Assembly: GCF_003573695.1 (NCBI RefSeq)
Contig: NC_039358.1
Location: 236,596,337 to 236,660,336 of the forward strand
DNA from: Papaver somniferum
Lineage: Eukaryota > Streptophyta > Magnoliopsida > Ranunculales > Papaveraceae
Length of the DNA: 64,000 bases
Reading direction: 5' to 3'
Shown here piece after piece: positions 59,037 through 64,000 of this stretch (the stretch's first letter is position 1; each line of letters starts with the position of its first letter). The notes under the pieces were generated by a model, which did no database searches, was not told the DNA's origin, and worked only from the letters and a program-made list of their open reading frames with translations. A program made the translations under genes and the position numbers.

Positions 59037-59673
59037 TAGAACGTATGTGCAAGCAGGAAATGAGAGTTTACTTCTGCTGCTGTTAAACCGTTGAAGATTG
59101 TATAAATGCAACTAGCTAGCTGAATGCTCTTTATAATGCGGCAGTTTGTATGAAAATCTTAGACAGAAAACTATCCGTGATTCATCTTTTTGTCAAGGTT
59201 TTGTGGATGCTGGTAGGAGATGCACAATATACAAAAAAAAGATGCACTTCAAGTTGGAAAAAACAAAATTTGTGATTTATTAGTTTCTTCTAAAACTTTT
59301 TGGGTTTCATACTCAAGGATGGGAAATCTGAAATTTCTCTTTTACATCAAACCTGGATTTTGGAAGCTCTATTTCTGGGCATGATATGTTAGGAAAGTGA
59401 CTATTGCATTTTTGTGTTTCTTTTCAATAAGCTTGTTCATACACACAAAAAATCAACATTTTGTAGATCTTTCATATTTATGGTTAAATGTACCTCTCTG
59501 GGTTATGTTTTACTTAATAAAATCTCATGAAATTTGCATCAATAAAAAATTAAAAACTACGAAGAAATCCCTTACAATTATGACTACCAACATTAAGAAA
59601 AGATTAAACTAACTTCAAAAAAAAAAAGAAAGAAAGATGAAAGAAATTCAGTTTTTGTTGAACCCCAATTTGT
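59037..59673. other. Shared 3' flank of COA5 and SWEET 2
   Basis: Convergent intergenic space. Candidate polyadenylation signals include AATAAAA near 59516 and 59541 (plus strand). No other feature. Confidence 0.4.
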
Positions 59674-60408
59674 TCATTCGTTTTTCACCATGGAATTAGT
59701 TTTCTTAACCGAGTCTTTGAGAATGGAATGAGAGACATCAACCCAATCTCCATCGTCTACCTCCTCCATTGGCTGTGTGTTGTTGTACCACCACCATACT
59801 CCGATTTGGATTAAACCAAGAAGAAATCCGAACCCACTAGTTACCACTAAAAAGATATCCAAACGGAGAAGTGCTAAAACTAACTGACACCCACCGTTTA
59901 GAGCATTGAAAAGCAGAAGGTATTTCGGCATATACTGGCTGCTCTTTGTTTCATAAACCTGAGGCAGATTGTCGAGTGGCATAACATACATCATCATGTT
60001 GACTGCGGCGCACAAAATTCCGATTGTCGTGAATCTGTTCTCCACCAGCAGAGTGAACAGCACTGCTGTAATGTTGAAAACAGCTACACCAGCCAACATT
60101 GTCATCACATAACGCCTTCCTTTCTCGGTTGCATATTTTATGAATATGCAAACGTAGGTGAGTTCAATCATAAGACCGATACCGTTAATTGCAACGATAA
60201 GAGCACCATGTGGATGAACAAAAGGTAAACCATAGAGAACCCATAGTAGACAATTCAGAACTCCAGCTAAATAAGGATTTGGAGAAAAGTCCTCTACTGT
60301 TCCTTTTTTGATAATTTGATAAAACGTAGGTGCTGGCGAAATAAACAAACCAAAAGATATGATGTTACCTATAATTCCGAGGCTATCGATCAGATCTGTA
60401 TTAACCAT
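59674..60408 (-). CDS. SWEET-family sugar transporter, intronless, paralogue of 6985-7704
   Basis: This 244-residue protein has seven membrane segments and SWEET signatures GIIGNIISFGLFISPAPTF, EDFSPNPYLAGVLNC, YGLPFVHPH, SSQYMPKYLLLFNALNGGC and LIQIGVWWWY. The start is the ATG at 60408 (MVNTDLIDSLGIIGN), which gives the short N-terminus usual in the family; the four codons upstream have no ATG. Like SWEET 1 it is a single exon. Differences include Gln in NGGCQL where SWEET 1 has Trp, and a longer, more acidic tail (VDDGDWVDVSHSILKDS). Known role: membrane sugar uniporter; substrate not predictable here. Convergent with COA5. Confidence 0.95.
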   Translation of the reverse strand: MVNTDLIDSLGIIGNIISFGLFISPAPTFYQIIKKGTVEDFSPNPYLAGVLNCLLWVLYGLPFVHPHGALIVAINGIGLMIELTYVCIFIKYATEKGRRYVMTMLAGVAVFNITAVLFTLLVENRFTTIGILCAAVNMMMYVMPLDNLPQVYETKSSQYMPKYLLLFNALNGGCQLVLALLRLDIFLVVTSGFGFLLGLIQIGVWWWYNNTQPMEEVDDGDWVDVSHSILKDSVKKTNSMVKNE

Positions 60409-60600
60409 CTTGACTACCAAATCGATTGATCAAAGAAGAAGAACGAATCACGATCGAGCAGGCTGAATACTATAGATATGACACAGACAGATGAATGTTG
60501 AAGGTAGAGACAAGAGAGGTCTGATGTTAACCATCTTCACACTAGATATTACTTGCTGCAGAAGAAAAGTATAGAGTTTATATTGTACGCAAATACTGCT
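60409..60600 (-). promoter_or_regulatory. SWEET 2 5' leader region
   Basis: Blocks shared with the SWEET 1 upstream region: TCGATTGATCAAAGAAG, GAAGGTAGAG, AGAGGTCTGATG and ATTACTTGCTGCAGA. They occur in the same order, and this supports tandem DNA duplication of the already intronless gene with its promoter. TTTATATTGTA at about 60574-60584 is a possible TATA element. Confidence 0.4.
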
Positions 60601-60889
60601 TGTTATATATGGTTGATAGAGCTTAGCTGTAAGTAGAATACCAATAATTCTAACTTTATGCGGAAAAATCTCAACAAATATGGAAATCATATATTTCGGC
60701 AAGGAAAGTATGAAGTTTATATGGTATATTATAAATACTGCTTGCCGGAATTTTCCATAAAATCAGCTGGGGAGACCCTAGCTAATCTTTCACTGAATAA
60801 ACACCAGCTCCAGGACTCACTCCTTCCTAATCATTTAATAAAATCATTAACTTAAGAATTCCAGAACATGTTCTGAATACAATCATTAA
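60601..60889. other. Intergenic, nothing recognised
   Basis: AT-rich sequence; no supported feature. Confidence 0.5.
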
Positions 60890-61108
60890 CTTGAGAATTC
60901 AATCATTAACCAAGAATCTAATCCACAAATTGTTATCCTAAATTAAACCCTAATCCTAACTACAATCGTTAACAACTAATCAATTAAATTAACACTAATT
61001 AAACACTAATCATTCAGGGGTATTTTAGCATTTATGAAAATAGGTTGGATAAGGGATACCCTAGAAACACTATTTCCAACCATGTTTTTGTCTTATTCAA
61101 TATGCCCC
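60890..61108. mobile_element. MULE terminal fragment related to the OTU-MULE
   Basis: The reverse strand from 61108 begins GGGGCATATTGAATAAGACA, then further in has TAAATGCTAAAATACCCC and GAATGATTAGTG. The OTU-MULE end at 3627 has CAATAAGACAAAA, GGCTAAAATGCCCC and AATGATTAGCAC in the same order. No second end or coding part is visible, so it is a solo terminus. Confidence 0.5.
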
Positions 61109-62036
61109 AAAATTTTCTTGTATGCCCCAAACGATGGTTCTCATTTAATACTCACAATAGTACATGAAATTTAGACAAGATTTCTCTTACAGGATTACAA
61201 GGCAAGCATGTGGACCTAAAGAGAGCACCAAACTTAACGGTATGAACATTTCTCAGAACTGTTATTACAGATGACCAAGAAAACATCTTTCAGCAGAGCA
61301 AAACAAGAACGACCAGTCAACTCAAGGGAATAAGCATTTCCCAGGTCTCAAAGGTAGGAAAATTCCTTGACGAACTTGAAGCTAGGAAAGAAGACTTTAA
61401 GTCGGAGCTTAGCTGAAAGAAAATATGCTTTTCTCAAAAAGTTACTTGTTTCTATTCGAGCCAGATATACCACCAACTACAGCTGAAACAGTGTTCAAGA
61501 TTGCAATCACATATATCACCCACCCCTGGTACACAATTTCTTGCCCTGCAACTGCATGCCAGCTCCTTCGTCTTTCCGTCTAGAGTTCTTAACTATCACC
61601 GGGAATGAAAACATATTCATATTCAAGCTCCTGGCATGTGAACTATCATCGCCTTTAACTATCTGAAAACCGATCTCAAGATAAACAGATTGAAACATGC
61701 TCATTAGATGCAGGAAAACATTCAGAACTTATACTAGATACTTTATTCTTTACATGATAGAACCTAGATTCAATTTCAACTGTTACGATGACTATCGATT
61801 GGATTTAGGATCACCAAAAACGGCAAACACAGACAAAATCATATATTGGGAAGTAAAGAAATTAAGTTCAGAATTTCCACCTTGAAATGACCCATTAATG
61901 GTTCCAATCTAATCTAAAATTTCTACATTTAATTACTCTTAGAATTCTGTTGAGTAGGAAAAACTCAAACTTAGTACTAATTATGGGACTATAATGAAAA
62001 TCAATAATACCTTTCGGGTGTTTGCCACACAATCAA
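61109..62036. other. Intergenic, nothing recognised
   Basis: No recognisable gene. A few short frames (61516-61704) lack any known motif. It may include the flank of the minus-strand retroelement. Confidence 0.45.
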
Positions 62037-62485
62037 TGTTGGAAATTTTGGGTTAAACAAGAGGATGAAAACAGAAACAGAAAATGGTGTACCCCTGACT
62101 TCAAGGCTCTTTCGATTCTTTTAGACAATAATTCGACCTTTCCCAATAAATTTGGCGAGTACAAACGGTCTCTCGAATTATGCCTTCAGGATTCAATGAA
62201 GCCCTAACACCGTAATCGAATTCAAGGATTGTACTTCCTTGACCCGACCAAGAAACACAATGTATAAGGTTCTGATGATGCTTTTTAGAGAAGAAGAAAA
62301 CAGATTGTTTTGGATGTGTTGGAATGGGAGAACATCTTCGCTACTTATAGTGATATTCATGCCTGTTGGTAGTGTCGTTTCATCACCGGCAGACGCTTCC
62401 AAAAGCCATTAATGGTGGCTTTTGAGAAGAGACGCGTCTGTTCAATTTTGAATGGAAACTTCTAGGTTTTACAAAGTATCCAACA
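62037..62485 (-). repeat. 3' LTR of a minus-strand LTR retrotransposon
   Basis: Read on the minus strand the segment starts TGTTGGATACTTTG and ends ATTTCCAACA (449 bp, terminal TGTTGGA/TCCAACA), and directly follows a polypurine tract AAAATAGGGGGAGAA at 62486-62500. It therefore fits a complete LTR. The 5' LTR lies beyond the window. Confidence 0.75.
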
Positions 62486-64000
62486 TTCTCCCCCTATTTT
62501 CAAAAAATGAGAAAAACACAAAGTAAAAAAAAAAAAAAATTAAATCAAAGTGGCTGCATCACTAAAGTGACTGCCTACGTACCCGAGTGGGATCAAGCCG
62601 ACGTAGTTCACGCTTAGTTTGGGAAATAAGCATCATCGTTGAAACCAATACATAAATGATAGGTATCTTTTGTATTTGAACCTTCACTTAGTGTTAGAAA
62701 TTCAAAGCCTTATCGAGGTTCAGTGGTGAAACTAGTCTTGAACCAAGTACCCCTAATGATAAAATCGGAATTTCAACCCATATTGATTTCTGAGAATAGT
62801 GTGTTATGTAGCTCGCACATTAATAAGCATATCATTAACGTACAAACAGAGCATCACACATCCAGAACTATCATGCTTACTATAGATACATTTATCAGCA
62901 TCATTTACAACAAAACCATGTGCCAAAGCTACTTTGTCAAACTTCTCATGCCATTGCATGGGAGATTGCTTCAGGTCGATCACCGTATAACTCTGCGTAG
63001 TGGATAACCTTTAAAATATCCAACATTCTCCCCCTATTTTCAAAAAATGAGAAAAACACAAACACACAAAGTTAAAAAAAAAAAAAATTAAATCAAAGTA
63101 GCTGCATCACTAAAGTGACTGCCTAAGTACCCGAGTGGGATCAAGCCAACGTAGTTCACGCTTAGTTTGGGAAATAAGCATCATCGTTGAAACCGATACA
63201 TAAATGATAGGTATCTTTTGGATTTGAACCTTCACTTAGTGTAAAAAATCAAAGCTTTATCGAGGTTCAATGGTGAAACTAGTCTTGAACCAAGTACCCC
63301 TAATGATAAAACCGGAATTTCAACACATATTGATTTATGAGAATAGTGTGTTCTGTAGCTCGCACATTAATAAGCATATCATCAACGTACAAACAGAGAA
63401 TCACACATCCAGAACTATCATGCTTACTATAGATACATTTATCAGCATCATTTACAACAAAACCATGTGACAAAGCTACTTTGTCAAACTTCTCATGCCA
63501 TTGCATGGGAGCTTGCTTCAGGTCGATCACCGTATAACTCTGCGTAGTGGCAAACCTTGAAAATATCCAACATTCTCCCCCTATTTTAAAAAATGAAAAA
63601 AACACAAAAACACAAAGTAAAAAAAAAAAATTAAATCAAAGTGATTGCATCACTAAAGTGACTGCCTACGTACCCGAGTGGGATCAAGACAACGTAGTTC
63701 ACTCTTAGTTTGGGAAATAAGCATCATCGTTGAAACCAATACATAAATGATAAGTATCTTTTGGATTTGAACCTTCACTTAGTGTAATAAATTCAAAGCC
63801 TTATCGAGGTTCAGTGGTGAAACTAGTCTTGAACCAAGTACCCCTAATGATAAAACCGGAATTTCAACACATATTGATTTCTGAGAATAGTGTGTTATGT
63901 AGCTCGCACATTAATAAGCATATCATCAACGTACAAACAGAGAATTACACATCCAGAACTATCATGCTTACTATAGATACATTTATCAGCATCATTTACA
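62486..64000 (-). repeat. Tandem units of about 540 bp of copia RT core plus 3' end
   Basis: Three units begin (plus strand) at 62486, 63026 and 63573 with TTCTCCCCCTATTTT, giving periods of 540 and 547 bp; the third is cut by the window edge. On the minus strand each has a 16-18 bp LTR start (TGTTGGATATTTTAAAGG), an RT core of about 55 residues, a non-coding stretch with GGTACTTGGTTCAAGACTAG, and the polypurine tract. Such a repeat before a single LTR is unusual for copia. Confidence 0.85.
63375..63550 (-). pseudogene. Copia reverse transcriptase core fragment (unit 2)
   Basis: The minus-strand frame reads VIDLKQAPMQWHEKFDKVAL, FVVNDADKCIYSKHDSS and VILCLYVDDMLI, i.e. the copia RT region from YGLKQAP to the YVDD catalytic motif. 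The frame is abruptly fused at both sides to unrelated sequence. Unit 1 (about 62835-63000) has the same region but YVNDMLI, losing one catalytic Asp; the third unit begins at 63573 and its RT part is incomplete at the edge. Confidence 0.85.

Noticed and set aside
62193..62402. 70-codon minus-strand frame
   Set aside because: Lies entirely within an LTR (62037-62485); no motif.
62723..63470. Similar plus-strand frames in the tandem units (MVKLVLNQVPLM..)
   Set aside because: Antisense shadows of the copia RT core; the minus-strand reading carries the YVDD motif.

Overview
This window is nuclear DNA of a flowering plant, probably a eudicot. It holds spliced genes with GT..AG introns, two SWEET sugar-transporter genes, plant Ty1/copia retrotransposons, a TRIM, MULE, hAT and PIF/Harbinger elements, and AT-rich spacers. 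I cannot name the species from the sequence alone. Only three genes look intact: two intronless SWEET genes (6985-7704 and 59674-60408, both minus strand) and a three-exon COA5/PET191 cytochrome c oxidase assembly gene (56996-59036, plus strand). Almost everything else is mobile or repetitive DNA.

Layout. 1-3627: end of a Mutator-like element (MULE) coding for a broken transposase with an OTU protease domain, carrying an array of GC-rich hairpins. 4896-5640 and 6190-6690: LINE remnants. 6985-7704: SWEET 1. 9387-9959: a tandem TRIM (three LTRs, two internal domains). 11044-18967: a copia element with a 5-bp target duplication; its 5' LTR is split by a 2.1-kb Pack-MULE (11205-13305) carrying exons of a p24 (emp24/gp25L) gene. 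20014-22719: a second copy of the same MULE family, carrying a prolidase (Xaa-Pro dipeptidase) exon instead. 22790-56835: a run of about eight decayed, 1-4 kb direct repeats of an unidentified multi-exon, gene-like unit. That run is interrupted by a MULE (33027-33951), a PIF/Harbinger-type element (34112-34780), a hAT element (38385-39582), a copia lacking its 5' LTR (40882-45656), a complete but decayed copia (46896-52059) and another hairpin-bearing MULE (52317-53183). 56996-60408: COA5 and SWEET 2. 60890-61108: a MULE terminus. 62037-64000: a minus-strand copia 3' LTR preceded by tandem copies of a unit of about 540 bp containing only the core of reverse transcriptase.

The two SWEET genes share 5' flanking sequence, so they look like an old tandem pair pushed 52 kb apart by repeat growth and transposon insertion. 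The most unusual pattern is that several DNA transposons of different families carry arrays of short palindromes, each family with its own stem sequence. In two related MULEs the stems differ by a compensated base pair (GTCGGCA/TGCCGAC versus GTCGTCA/TGACGAC), which suggests that the hairpins themselves are maintained.
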